Part shown: positions 9,796 to 18,756 of the stretch, piece by piece | How positions within the stretch are numbered: the first letter of the stretch is position 1 | Layout: every line of letters begins with the position of its first letter | Assembly: GCF_001586775.1 (NCBI RefSeq) | Contig: NZ_LQXS01000001.1 | Location: 186,001-250,000, forward strand | Length of the DNA stretch: 64,000 nt | Direction of reading: 5' to 3' | Source: Sphingobacterium populi | GTDB taxonomy: Bacteria > Bacteroidota > Bacteroidia > Sphingobacteriales > Sphingobacteriaceae | Notes under the pieces: generated by a model | What the model was told of the DNA's origin: nothing | The model's database searches: none | Seen by the model: only the letters and a program-made list of their open reading frames with translations | Made by a program: the position numbers and the translations under genes

Positions 9796-12327
9796 ATGAC
9801 AGTAAAACAAGGGTTGCAGTACAAGAGCCTGAGACATATATTTTCTGGTATTTTTTCATTTCTAATGATCACGGCATATGCACAGGAAGGACAGAAGAAG
9901 GAAGATGAGCATCTGCAAGAAGAAAAGACCGAAGCCAGAACTTCGATGATGGATTCCATCACAGTGGTACGTGATTATCGCCCGATGTTGGCCGATGCAG
10001 TAAAAATCCGCCGTAGTCCGGATATGAATATCGACCGTAAAGCATTGGAAGCAGAGATGCGTCAAACGGCGGCCGCTATTTACTTCCAGAAAAATAGATA
10101 TAAGGAGGCTTATCATATGCCTTTGCCGCAAAAATATCCTAATGCGTTGCAGAGCAATATTGATGATAATCGTATTGGAATCTTGGCTTATCGCGCGGGC
10201 GAGTTTGAGCGATCGACTTCTATTTTGGAGAAGGTGAAGCCGTTGGATGCTTTTTATCAAAGTTCTTTGATTGCCTTAGGTCATATTGCGGTACAAACGG
10301 GTAACAAAAACCGTGCACGGGATGCCTTTTATAAAGCATCTAAATTAAATTATGATCAAGAGCTAAAAGCAGACGCTTTATTCAATTATGGCAAGATCTT
10401 ATCTGAATTAGATTCTGTTCCAAATGCTATACAACCGCTTAAAGAGTATATATCGTTGCAATTTGCCGATTATAAAAACGATGTGGAGAAGTCAGAAACG
10501 ACAGAAATGCGGCTGGCCGATGTGTTATCCGGTACCAGTAATTTTCAAGCGGCAGTATATCTTTTAGAATCGTTTACTGATAGAGATCGGCAAGCTGATA
10601 GGGTGTATCAGAAGATTACTTATTACCGCGGGTTGGAATTCTACAACGAACGAGCTTTCGAAAATAGTATATCCATGTTTATGCGGTCCGAAAAATTTGC
10701 ATTTGATACGGAAATGGCTGCTCTGGCAACCTATTGGAAGGCCGAAGCTATGTACGAAGTGCGTAAATATGGCGAGGCCGTCGATAACTTTTCGCGATTC
10801 CTTCGAGATCCTGCAGCGCGGCAAACGTCTGTGTACAACTACGCCAATTATGCGTTGGCTTACGCCGCATTCCGGATTAATAGATATAACATGGCATCCG
10901 AGTATTTTGAAAAATTCTTGGCAACCGGAGAAGGATCATCAGACAAAAACATACAGTATGACGTGATGGCTCGTTTGGGCGATTCCTATCTTTCGATGCG
11001 CAATTATAGTAAAGCTAAGAGCTATTACGATCAACTCATTCGCGCGAAAGCTCCCAATCAGGATTATGCTTTGTTTCAGCAGGGGATCATTCAAGGTTTG
11101 CAAGGAGATCAGGAGGCCAAACTCAGTACACTGCGTGCCGTTGTAGAACGATTTCCCAACTCGAATTATGCGGATGACGTAGCCTTCGAGATCCCTTATA
11201 TGTATTTTACATCAGGAGATTATGATACTGCCATCGAAGGGTTACAACGGATGATCAAGAAATATCCTCGAAGCAGTTACGTTCCTAGAGCATTGATGAC
11301 CATTGGCCTAGTGCAGTACAATAAGAATGATACCGACGCAGCGCTGGCTACATTCGAACGCGTTGTGAAAGAATATGCTACAACGGGTGAAGCGTCACAA
11401 GCATTGCATTCTATTGAAAACATTTATCTTGATAAAGGGGATGCCGCCAGCTATATACGCTATGCGACAGGCACTAATGTTACTGATCTCAGTGTTTCGG
11501 AGCAAGACAACCTAGCTTTTCAAGCAGGAAACACCTTGTTTTCTCGTGGACAATACGGAGCAGCTGTAGAAGCCATTAATGCTTATTTTGACAAATTTCC
11601 AAAGCCCCGGCAAGAGAAACATGCGCGTTATATACGCGGAGTAAGTCTGTACCATACCGGACATCCGAAAGAGGCATTGCACGATTTGAACATTATCCTA
11701 AATGATTGGACAAGTCCTTACACCAAGAATACGCTAGTAACGGCAGCCGCATTATACCTCAAGTTGAAACAATATAATGAGGCCATAGTACACCTCAAAA
11801 AGCTAGAGCTAAATCCAGATTATAAAGATAAATACGGCTACGCAGTTAGTAACCTCGTGATTTGCTATTATGAAATCGGTGATTATGAGCAGATGAATAA
11901 GTATGTTAAGTTGGTAAAAAGTTATACTGGAGCGACTGATGAAGAACTTGCGACAGCACACTTATATACTGCAAAGGCGAAACAGCAAAGCGGAGATAAG
12001 CAATCCGCTATGAAAGAACTCGATCTGGCGGCTCAAAAAAGCCAATCAGCGGCCAGTGCTGAGGCGAAATATCTGATGGGTGTGAGGCAGTATGAGGCGA
12101 AAGAATACGATAAAGCACAAAAGACGGCTTTCGACGTCATCGAGAATATGGAGGAGCAAGAATACTGGGTAGCAAAGAGCTTTATTTTACTGGCGGACAC
12201 CTATGCACGCAAAGGCAATACACTGCAAGCTAGGAGTACATTACAAAGCGTGATCGATAATTATACAGAAGATGATGATATCGTTCCTTTAGCTAAGGAT
12301 CGCTTACAAAAGTTGACCAAAAAATAG
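9796..12327 (+). CDS. Secreted tetratricopeptide-repeat protein (843 residues)
   Basis: Probable periplasmic or outer-membrane-associated TPR scaffold; precise role unknown. A signal peptide ends near residue 30 (ITAYAQ). From about residue 75 to the end the protein is a chain of TPR-like helical pairs, for example the segments around YGEAVDNFSRFLRD, YSKAKSYYDQLI, YDTAIEGLQRMIKKYP and YNEAIVHLKKLE. Residues about 50-78 (SITVVRDYRPMLADAVKIRR) do not look like TPR. They resemble the N-terminal segment I associate with beta-barrel proteins encoded next to such TPR genes in Bacteroidota, so the N-terminus may be a fusion product. A strong hairpin follows the gene at 12372-12407. Confidence 0.8.
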   Translation: MTVKQGLQYKSLRHIFSGIFSFLMITAYAQEGQKKEDEHLQEEKTEARTSMMDSITVVRDYRPMLADAVKIRRSPDMNIDRKALEAEMRQTAAAIYFQKNRYKEAYHMPLPQKYPNALQSNIDDNRIGILAYRAGEFERSTSILEKVKPLDAFYQSSLIALGHIAVQTGNKNRARDAFYKASKLNYDQELKADALFNYGKILSELDSVPNAIQPLKEYISLQFADYKNDVEKSETTEMRLADVLSGTSNFQAAVYLLESFTDRDRQADRVYQKITYYRGLEFYNERAFENSISMFMRSEKFAFDTEMAALATYWKAEAMYEVRKYGEAVDNFSRFLRDPAARQTSVYNYANYALAYAAFRINRYNMASEYFEKFLATGEGSSDKNIQYDVMARLGDSYLSMRNYSKAKSYYDQLIRAKAPNQDYALFQQGIIQGLQGDQEAKLSTLRAVVERFPNSNYADDVAFEIPYMYFTSGDYDTAIEGLQRMIKKYPRSSYVPRALMTIGLVQYNKNDTDAALATFERVVKEYATTGEASQALHSIENIYLDKGDAASYIRYATGTNVTDLSVSEQDNLAFQAGNTLFSRGQYGAAVEAINAYFDKFPKPRQEKHARYIRGVSLYHTGHPKEALHDLNIILNDWTSPYTKNTLVTAAALYLKLKQYNEAIVHLKKLELNPDYKDKYGYAVSNLVICYYEIGDYEQMNKYVKLVKSYTGATDEELATAHLYTAKAKQQSGDKQSAMKELDLAAQKSQSAASAEAKYLMGVRQYEAKEYDKAQKTAFDVIENMEEQEYWVAKSFILLADTYARKGNTLQARSTLQSVIDNYTEDDDIVPLAKDRLQKLTKK

Positions 12328-12371
12328 GATGGCGCTTAATTGAGAAACTGAGTTTTGGTAAGAGATTAACT

Positions 12372-12407
12372 TTTTATCTCCTGATACAGCACAATCGGGA
12401 GATAAAA
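12372..12407. terminator. Strong hairpin downstream of the TPR gene
   Basis: A 14-bp inverted repeat with one G-U wobble: TTTTATCTCCTGAT at 12372-12385 and ATCGGGAGATAAAA at 12394-12407, with the 8-base loop ACAGCACA. It begins 45 bases after the TPR stop codon. There is no T-run directly after it on the plus strand, so it may be a processing or stabilising structure rather than a classical intrinsic terminator. Confidence 0.5.
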
Positions 12408-12779
12408 GTGCCGTCAGGAATATTGGTGGTTTTGCCTAGGCGGTAGGTATGATGTCGTATAATACAAAAAGGACAAATCCAAAGTTGTAGCTACGTAACA
12501 TCGTAACGCGCAAATCTTTAGATAAAAAAGTGCCAAAAGTTGATCGCCTTCGACAAGATTACGAAAAAATCGTAGATATTTTTAAATTTTCCGCTATTCT
12601 GTGAATTTATCTATTTATATTAGCTAGATGATTGCTGGAAAATTACTAGCATACTGTTGTTTTCCAACCAGAAACGAATCCATATCTATGAAAATTTCTA
12701 TATCCGATTAGTCGATCATCTTGTTTTTTAGTAGTTTACTACAATTACGACGACGCCCAATTTAGCCGACCACCTAACC
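12408..12779. other. Intergenic region upstream of the TonB-type receptor
   Basis: About 370 AT-rich bases without a supported gene. The phrase GATAAAA(A)GTGCC occurs twice, at 12401-12411 and near 12523-12534. A small TACGA-AAAAA-TCGTA hairpin lies near 12561-12575. The promoter of the following gene should be here, but I cannot place it. Confidence 0.4.
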
Positions 12780-15461
12780 ATGTTATTATATTCTTTTTCT
12801 TATCCCATTAAAGTCGTCCTACTATTTTTCGTGATTTCAATGTCAATAGGTGTTGCCCAATCTCAGGTATTTATATCTGGCAAGTTAGTAGACATCGATA
12901 AAAACCCGATATCCAACGTTTCGGTCGGGTATAAAAGGGTGAACGGTACTGCGCTGGTTGGTTTTACGCGATCCGCCGCAGACGGTTCTTTTCGATTGGA
13001 GAGTAAGCTCACAGATGCGGACAGCATCCGTTTGGAGTTTAATCATATGAGTTATGCGCAGCATTCTGTAGTAGTTGCAAACATCGCCGCTTCCTACACC
13101 TATACACTCACTATTCAAGCTAAGGAAATCAAAGAAGTTAAAGCAGCGAACTTACCCATATTCAAACGGAAAGATACGGTAAATTATGACGTTGCTGCCT
13201 TTACATCAACACAGGATCGCGTGATTGCTGATATTATCCGCAAACTACCCGGCGTTGAGATGGAGGGCGATAGAATATTGTATCAAGGCAAGCCAATCCA
13301 GAAATACATGGTGAACAATCTGGATTTAATGGAAGGCCGTTATGCCATGATTAACAAAAATCTACCAGCCGATGCGGTCAGAAAGGTACAAATTGTAGAA
13401 AACGATCAGCCCATCAAATTGTTGGATTCTGTGGTATTTTCAGATCAAGCTTCGCTCAATCTAGAATTGAAACGATTTACATCGACTGGATCTGGAAAAG
13501 TGGGCATTGGCGCCACTCCGGCACTTTGGGATGTAAATGTAACGCCAATGACTTTTGGGCAAAAATTTCAAATGCTCAACTCGTTTCAATCCAACAACGT
13601 CGGCGTTGATGTCGCGAAAGATCTGCGCGCCTTTTACACTGGTGCTACAGGAGCTTATTTCACCAATAAAGATGTCAATATATCGGATGGTCCAAATTAT
13701 ATCGGTCTTCGCAATGTGCCAAGTCCTGGTTTCGAAGAGCGTAAATGGTTGGATAATAAGATTTTTTTGTTCAGTACAAATGTGCTGCAAAAGTTGCGCA
13801 ATGATGTCGAAGTTAAAGGTAATATATCGTACTACGATGATACGAAAGTAAGAAGAGGTTTTACGGCGACGCAGATTTTTACAGCTAATGAAACAATTCT
13901 CAATAGCGAAGCGGTAGACAACCGGTATCGAATTAACAATTTGGACCTTGGAGCGACCATCGAGAAAAACGAAAAGAATATATTTTTACGAAATGTGTTA
14001 AAGTACCGCAAGCGCTGGAATACAGATCTAGGACTTGTCTTGCTGAATGATGATACACCTATTCGTCAGCAAGGTGCATTTACTGACGAGGTCTTTAAAA
14101 ACTCATTGGCTATGGGGCGCTTTGTAGGTAAGCAACTACTAAACATAAATTCCAGTTTAGAGTGGCGAACAACACCGCAGCGGCTGCAAGTAATGCCTGG
14201 GCAGTTTGAAGATTTACTTAATAATGGTGATCCATTTGATCGCGTGCAGCAGCTGGTTCAATTTGAAGGTTTGGATTGGAAGAACAATGTGAGTTTTACT
14301 AGAAGATGGAAAAAAATTAGATTATCTCCAATACTATCTTTCGATTATAATCGCAATCATCTGCAGACGGATATCGAGTTAGTCGAAGACGGTCAAAATC
14401 GATTATTAGGAGCCGATTTCCTGAATAATATGATCAATTCGCAGGTTAGATTAGGAGCAGATGTGGGATTTGGTTTCGAAACCGCCCGATGGAAATTTAA
14501 TTTGGCAACACCGTATAGTTTATTTTATTACAATGTAAATCAGCAAGGACTGCAGACATTGGATAATGAACTGCGTAACACCTTTAATCCACGTGCGAAT
14601 GCCACATTCATGGCCAATGCCAAACATCAGTTTGGCGCAAGCGCTGGTGCTGGAAATCAGTTTGGGGGATTGGATAATTTTTACAACGGATTTATCATCG
14701 GCGAATATCGAAATATCCAACGCTATGATGCCCGATTGTTAGGTAGCAAAGTCGTTCATGGTGCCGTTAATTATAACTACAAAAATACATTAAAAGCAAA
14801 TTTTGCTCATCTACAGTACGGCTTTGATGCCGCGGTACGCGATTATATATACGAAACGCAGGTAGATTCGCTGGGGCGATTGCGCACAAGTATCGCAAAC
14901 CGTGAAAGTCAAAATCAACAACATAGCTTATCAGGCGGCTTGTCACATTTTTTTGCCTCGGCCAAAACAGTTGTAAAGATCAATGGAAGAACTAATTGGT
15001 CTGTTTCAGATTATTTATTGAACAATGTGATGGCCAGGCAAAAGACATTTCATTACGTTGCTGATTTGGAAATTATGAATAATGCTTCTTCTATAATTGG
15101 TGGCGAATACAAAACTTCGATAGGGCAAACGGTTAATACATTTGCCGCAGGCAGAAGTAATCGTATCTTTTATAATAATCATTACCTCACTCTGCTGATT
15201 TACCCGACCGAATTACAGACCATTCAGATCAGTAATTCGTATTATCATAATAATATTGAGGGACAGGTAGATCAATTTTTTATGGATGCTACCTATCGAA
15301 TTACACTCGGAAAGCGGAAAATAGACCTGGAGCTAATAGCGCAAAATTTGTTGAACAACAATGAATATGTACAACAGATCACGACGGACTATCAGTTGAT
15401 ACGATCAAGTTTTGAGCTCCGACCACGACAGTTTATCTTGTCTACCAAATTTCGTTTTTGA
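12780..15461 (+). CDS. TonB-dependent receptor-like outer-membrane protein of the GLPGLI-associated type (893 residues)
   Basis: Outer-membrane beta-barrel of unknown cargo. It has a signal peptide (about 1-28), a carboxypeptidase-regulatory-like domain (about 29-115, starting FISGKLVDIDKNPISNVSV), and a plug-like region with KDTVNYDVAAFTSTQDRVIA and DIIRKLPGVEM (about 135-165). A long barrel region ends in LSTKFRF, with an aromatic C-terminus typical of outer-membrane proteins. This receptor subtype is usually encoded next to GLPGLI-family proteins. Here an intact GLPGLI gene lies convergently downstream (15681-16553), and a decayed same-strand copy lies directly after it (15497-15671). No SusD follows, so it is not a SusC pair. 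Confidence 0.82.
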   Translation: MLLYSFSYPIKVVLLFFVISMSIGVAQSQVFISGKLVDIDKNPISNVSVGYKRVNGTALVGFTRSAADGSFRLESKLTDADSIRLEFNHMSYAQHSVVVANIAASYTYTLTIQAKEIKEVKAANLPIFKRKDTVNYDVAAFTSTQDRVIADIIRKLPGVEMEGDRILYQGKPIQKYMVNNLDLMEGRYAMINKNLPADAVRKVQIVENDQPIKLLDSVVFSDQASLNLELKRFTSTGSGKVGIGATPALWDVNVTPMTFGQKFQMLNSFQSNNVGVDVAKDLRAFYTGATGAYFTNKDVNISDGPNYIGLRNVPSPGFEERKWLDNKIFLFSTNVLQKLRNDVEVKGNISYYDDTKVRRGFTATQIFTANETILNSEAVDNRYRINNLDLGATIEKNEKNIFLRNVLKYRKRWNTDLGLVLLNDDTPIRQQGAFTDEVFKNSLAMGRFVGKQLLNINSSLEWRTTPQRLQVMPGQFEDLLNNGDPFDRVQQLVQFEGLDWKNNVSFTRRWKKIRLSPILSFDYNRNHLQTDIELVEDGQNRLLGADFLNNMINSQVRLGADVGFGFETARWKFNLATPYSLFYYNVNQQGLQTLDNELRNTFNPRANATFMANAKHQFGASAGAGNQFGGLDNFYNGFIIGEYRNIQRYDARLLGSKVVHGAVNYNYKNTLKANFAHLQYGFDAAVRDYIYETQVDSLGRLRTSIANRESQNQQHSLSGGLSHFFASAKTVVKINGRTNWSVSDYLLNNVMARQKTFHYVADLEIMNNASSIIGGEYKTSIGQTVNTFAAGRSNRIFYNNHYLTLLIYPTELQTIQISNSYYHNNIEGQVDQFFMDATYRITLGKRKIDLELIAQNLLNNNEYVQQITTDYQLIRSSFELRPRQFILSTKFRF

Positions 15462-15496
15462 CAACCAAAACAACACACAAAATTCATGACTCACCA

Positions 15497-15671
15497 ATGA
15501 AAGACTTCACTATGCGATTTAGGTACCTATTAGCAATCATATGTGTTTTTTACAATTCTGCCAAAATGTAATCTTGCAATTAGGTGGCAGGAAATGGCAT
15601 ACTTTTACTGATGAAAGAAAATCCAAAGAAGCATTTAATAGAGATAATAATTGGATTGAGCTACGATAATA
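15497..15671 (+). pseudogene. Remnant of a GLPGLI-family gene (signal peptide plus C-terminal tail only)
   Basis: An ATG at 15497 opens a 24-codon reading frame that looks like a signal peptide (MRFRYLLAIICVFYNSA) and stops at 15571. In another frame, the stretch ending at 15671 translates to ...KEAFNRDNNWIELR-stop. That resembles the end of the intact GLPGLI protein encoded opposite (...FVKQSSNWIELDSAN). The roughly 230-residue middle is missing. I read this as an internally deleted GLPGLI gene that originally followed the receptor in the same direction. The match is short and rests on the shared NWIEL tail, so this is suggestive rather than proven. Confidence 0.5.
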
Positions 15672-15680
15672 CAAAAGCGA

Positions 15681-16553
15681 TTAGTTAGCAGAATCCAACT
15701 CTATCCAATTGCTAGATTGCTTGACAAAAGACTGTAACCTCTTTTCTATTATCGGACGTGTTTCTGGGGTATATTTTCGACCAGATCGTAATTCTTCCTT
15801 TGCAAATATGGATTTATTGTATTCGCGCTTCGTTGCGAAAAAGGCTTCCTTGTCGGCAAGTCGCTCATAGTCCATTTGCCCTTGTAAAGTGGCTTTGTAG
15901 TCGGCCGTGTTTTGAATATCCCGAAGCGTAAATACCCAATGTTCTTTTCGATCTTTTACTTGAACAACTAGGCCGGGTAGTCCACAAAATTTGTAGGGTC
16001 CATCAGATATTGGTATTTCTGTTGTGAACCAAGCGATCCATTCGCGATTACCTAATTGCGTGCTCGCTTTTTGGCACAATAATCCATTAATACGGGTGGT
16101 ATCAGCAGATAATTCCCACTCTGGAAAAGCTTCATCATAAAAGAATCCGATACCACTGGTGTTTTCCCGATTATTGAACAATAAATCGTAGGTAGTGATT
16201 CGGTTTGCCGTTTTGAGTACTTTATAAGTAATTGCTGTGCCTGAGTTGGAGGTCGCAAGTAAACGCTTCTTCTCCACGTCATCTTCTACCAGGTACTGGG
16301 CAGAATCTAATGCGGCAGCGTTGCTGGACTCAAAAAGTGACATGGAGTCATTTACTAATAAATGCGTCAATTCGGTGCGAAACGACTGCGACTCGCTGCT
16401 GTCTTGCAAAAAATCTACTTCGTAAGTTAGTTTTATATCAAATGACACAGGTGATTTGAGATTTTGCGCGTGCGACACGTTGGCGAAAAAGATAATAACT
16501 AAGTGAGAAAATAGTAATAGATACGTTTTGATAGGTTGAGGGATCGTAGTCAT
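15681..16553 (-). CDS. GLPGLI family protein
   Basis: Secreted protein of the Bacteroidota GLPGLI family (TIGR01200 type), biochemical function unknown. The diagnostic motif is present as FCGLPGLVVQV. The frame is open to 16628, but I choose ATG at 16553 because it gives a normal signal peptide (MTTIPQPIKTYLLLFSHLV, cleavage after SHAQ); the extra 25 residues upstream do not look like a signal. About 290 residues is the usual size. The protein ends NWIELDSAN. It converges on the receptor at 12780-15461, with a decayed same-family remnant between them. Confidence 0.82.
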   Translation of the reverse strand: MTTIPQPIKTYLLLFSHLVIIFFANVSHAQNLKSPVSFDIKLTYEVDFLQDSSESQSFRTELTHLLVNDSMSLFESSNAAALDSAQYLVEDDVEKKRLLATSNSGTAITYKVLKTANRITTYDLLFNNRENTSGIGFFYDEAFPEWELSADTTRINGLLCQKASTQLGNREWIAWFTTEIPISDGPYKFCGLPGLVVQVKDRKEHWVFTLRDIQNTADYKATLQGQMDYERLADKEAFFATKREYNKSIFAKEELRSGRKYTPETRPIIEKRLQSFVKQSSNWIELDSAN

Positions 16554-16781
16554 AGGTTGGCAAAAGGTAAATATAAAATGATATTTTAAAGTAATTGCGG
16601 ATATCAAATTACTCGTCATATAGCTCAATATAGTAAAATCTGAGGATATTGATCATCGCATGTTATCGAATTTAGTCCAGCAGGCATCGTAATGTTCATT
16701 CATGTTGATGTAAATGTAATCCGTCTAGATTCCTTACGGTGTAGTCTGGGGAAGAATTTAAAATTCGTATCGTCAATAAGT

Positions 16782-17705
16782 TTAGGCAGATGCTACGAAG
16801 TTCTTTTTACTCTTTTTTGTCATTAGTCGATATTGTTCTGGAGACAATCCCATCTGTTTTTTAAAAATTCTTGAGAAATAATACTGATCATCATATCCCA
16901 ACTGATGAGCGACTACACTCACTTTATCATCGCTGCTGTGCAATAGTTGACAGGCCCTTTGCATTTTAAGATGTATGAAGTAATCTATCGGCGACATGCC
17001 TGTACTTTTTTTAAATAGGCCGGCAAAATGAGAATTCGAAAGATTGTATTTGCCTGCAATATCTTCTACGCGAAGTTTTTCATTTAGATGGGACTTCAGG
17101 TATTTGATAGACTCAGCAATAATGTCCTCTTTTTCTTTTTCGACGATTGTAATGTGTTTTTCGAAAAACACAAAAGTTGCAAGAAAATGATATAGGCAGA
17201 AAGTTGAATTACATAAATTTTCAAGATTGTAGCCCATTTCCAAGCTTCTGTAAATATTATCCCAAATATCTAACGCCTTTTGATTAAATGGAATTTGTAT
17301 CGGGCCACTATTTAAAGTTATTTTAAGCGAATTGTTAAATTCATTCAAATCTTTTCCTCTGAAATGAATCCAGTAAATTGTCCATGGATCTTCTGCATCT
17401 GCCCAGTAGCGTAAATATTTATCTGTTGCTGGGACCATTAAAAACTCATTGGCTTTGACTTCAATCTGGTTGTCGTCGATTATAAAATGACCTTTACCTT
17501 GTGTGCAATAAATGAAAATATTATCCTCGCAACCCTTTCTTCTTTCTCTATAATGAGCCGTTGCCTTTGGAAAATAGCCAATATGAGTTATGTAAAGCGG
17601 GAATAGACAACGGTGTTTTGCCATGATCTGCTTAAGCACTTTCTGAGGAACATTAATAATTTTCTCCCCTTCAAATCCATCTCTTTTTTTGAAATTGATA
17701 CTCAT
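16782..17705 (-). CDS. AraC-family transcriptional regulator of the fucose block
   Basis: Probable sugar-responsive activator. Residues about 35-170 form a cupin-like ligand-binding domain (GCEDNIFIYCTQGKGHFIID, NEFLMVPA). Residues about 195-300 form a double helix-turn-helix AraC domain (VEDIAGKYNLSNSHFAGLFKK, GYDDQYYFSRIFKKQMGLSP). The 307-residue length is typical. The gene is divergently oriented from the SDR/L-fuconate dehydratase/symporter/GH29 operon across 266 bases, the usual arrangement for a local regulator, so I infer it responds to the monosaccharide catabolised by that operon. A later Met (residue 29, MAKHRCLFP) is an alternative start. Confidence 0.85.
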   Translation of the reverse strand: MSINFKKRDGFEGEKIINVPQKVLKQIMAKHRCLFPLYITHIGYFPKATAHYRERRKGCEDNIFIYCTQGKGHFIIDDNQIEVKANEFLMVPATDKYLRYWADAEDPWTIYWIHFRGKDLNEFNNSLKITLNSGPIQIPFNQKALDIWDNIYRSLEMGYNLENLCNSTFCLYHFLATFVFFEKHITIVEKEKEDIIAESIKYLKSHLNEKLRVEDIAGKYNLSNSHFAGLFKKSTGMSPIDYFIHLKMQRACQLLHSSDDKVSVVAHQLGYDDQYYFSRIFKKQMGLSPEQYRLMTKKSKKNFVASA

Positions 17706-17848
17706 AACATAGGAATGTGGCTGAATTGCAACAGTAAGCTAAGATCTAAAAGTAGCATTAAATCTTGATAATAACATCCAACTGTTCGACAATACACTAA
17801 AATAATTTGATAGTTAAATTGTCCATCCAAATAGTGGTATTCCCCATT

Positions 17849-17877
17849 TTTAGCCAATTTATTATGGTCTACTTTTG
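17849..17877 (+). promoter_or_regulatory. Candidate promoter of the SDR-fucD-SSS-GH29 operon
   Basis: TACTTTTG at 17870-17877 matches the Bacteroidota -7 consensus TAnnTTTG. A T-rich stretch stands about 19 bases upstream, where TTTG is expected; this half is weak. It predicts an untranslated leader of roughly 85-90 bases before ATG at 17972. Confidence 0.4.
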
Positions 17878-17971
17878 AGAACAATAGCCAATTATCTTGC
17901 TCGATGCTACATGAGCAGCAGACAGCAATATCGTTTTACATAACCTAACAAAGAAGTAAGCAAACTATCAT

Positions 17972-18745
17972 ATGCTTAAAGACAAAATTATCTTTTTAAC
18001 TGGTGGAACTGAAGGTATCGGACTGGAATGTGCAAAAGCCTATCTTCGATCGGGAGCTAAACTCAGCATAATTTCTAATAATACCGATAGCATAAAAGAA
18101 GCCGAAAGCACCTTATCTGGTAATGAGGTGCTATTTATCCTTGCTGACGTCTCTATATTCGAAGAGGTAGAGCAGGCCATAGTTACTACAATTAAAAGGT
18201 TTGGTAAGATCAACATTATTCATAACAATGCTGGAATTTCAAATCCGTCAAAAGCACTACACGATACCGATGATGAAGAATGGAATCACCTCTTCAATGT
18301 AAACGTTAAAGGAATATACAATACGACAAAGGCAGGGCTCTCAGAGTTAAAGAAGACAAAAGGAAATGTATTAAATACTGGCAGCCTTGTGGGCGAAATT
18401 GGCCAAGAAATTCATGCAGCCTACAGCGCAACGAAAGGTGCTGTAAATGCATTAACAAAATCTATGGCGCTGGATTATGCACCTTTTGGTATAAGGGTTA
18501 ATAGCATTGCTCCAGCTGGCGTATGGACACCTATGCTCAGGAAATGGAGCGCTGAACAACCAAACAGTCACGTAATCGATAGTTACTTAGCGAATATCCA
18601 CGCATTAGGCTATTGCCCAGAAGGCGATGTTGTAGCAGATGCTTGCGTCTTTTTAGTGTCAGAACAGGCGAGATTTATCACAGGTTGCATTATGCCTGTA
18701 AGTGGTGGCGCAGAATTGGGGTATAGAAGATATGCTGACATTTAG
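17972..18745 (+). CDS. SDR-family NAD(P)-dependent oxidoreductase, probable L-fucose or 2-keto-3-deoxy-L-fuconate dehydrogenase
   Basis: Classical short-chain dehydrogenase of 257 residues: dinucleotide motif TGGTEGIG near the N-terminus, NNAG at about 89-92, the catalytic Ser in NTGSLVG, and YSATK supplying Tyr and Lys. The position directly before L-fuconate dehydratase (11 bases apart) suggests one of the two SDR steps of the non-phosphorylating L-fucose route: L-fucose to L-fuconolactone, or 2-keto-3-deoxy-L-fuconate to its diketo product. Sequence alone does not let me choose. No fuconolactonase or terminal hydrolase is encoded in the window, so the route must be completed elsewhere. Confidence 0.82.
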   Translation: MLKDKIIFLTGGTEGIGLECAKAYLRSGAKLSIISNNTDSIKEAESTLSGNEVLFILADVSIFEEVEQAIVTTIKRFGKINIIHNNAGISNPSKALHDTDDEEWNHLFNVNVKGIYNTTKAGLSELKKTKGNVLNTGSLVGEIGQEIHAAYSATKGAVNALTKSMALDYAPFGIRVNSIAPAGVWTPMLRKWSAEQPNSHVIDSYLANIHALGYCPEGDVVADACVFLVSEQARFITGCIMPVSGGAELGYRRYADI

Positions 18746-18756
18746 TAGAACGCGTT

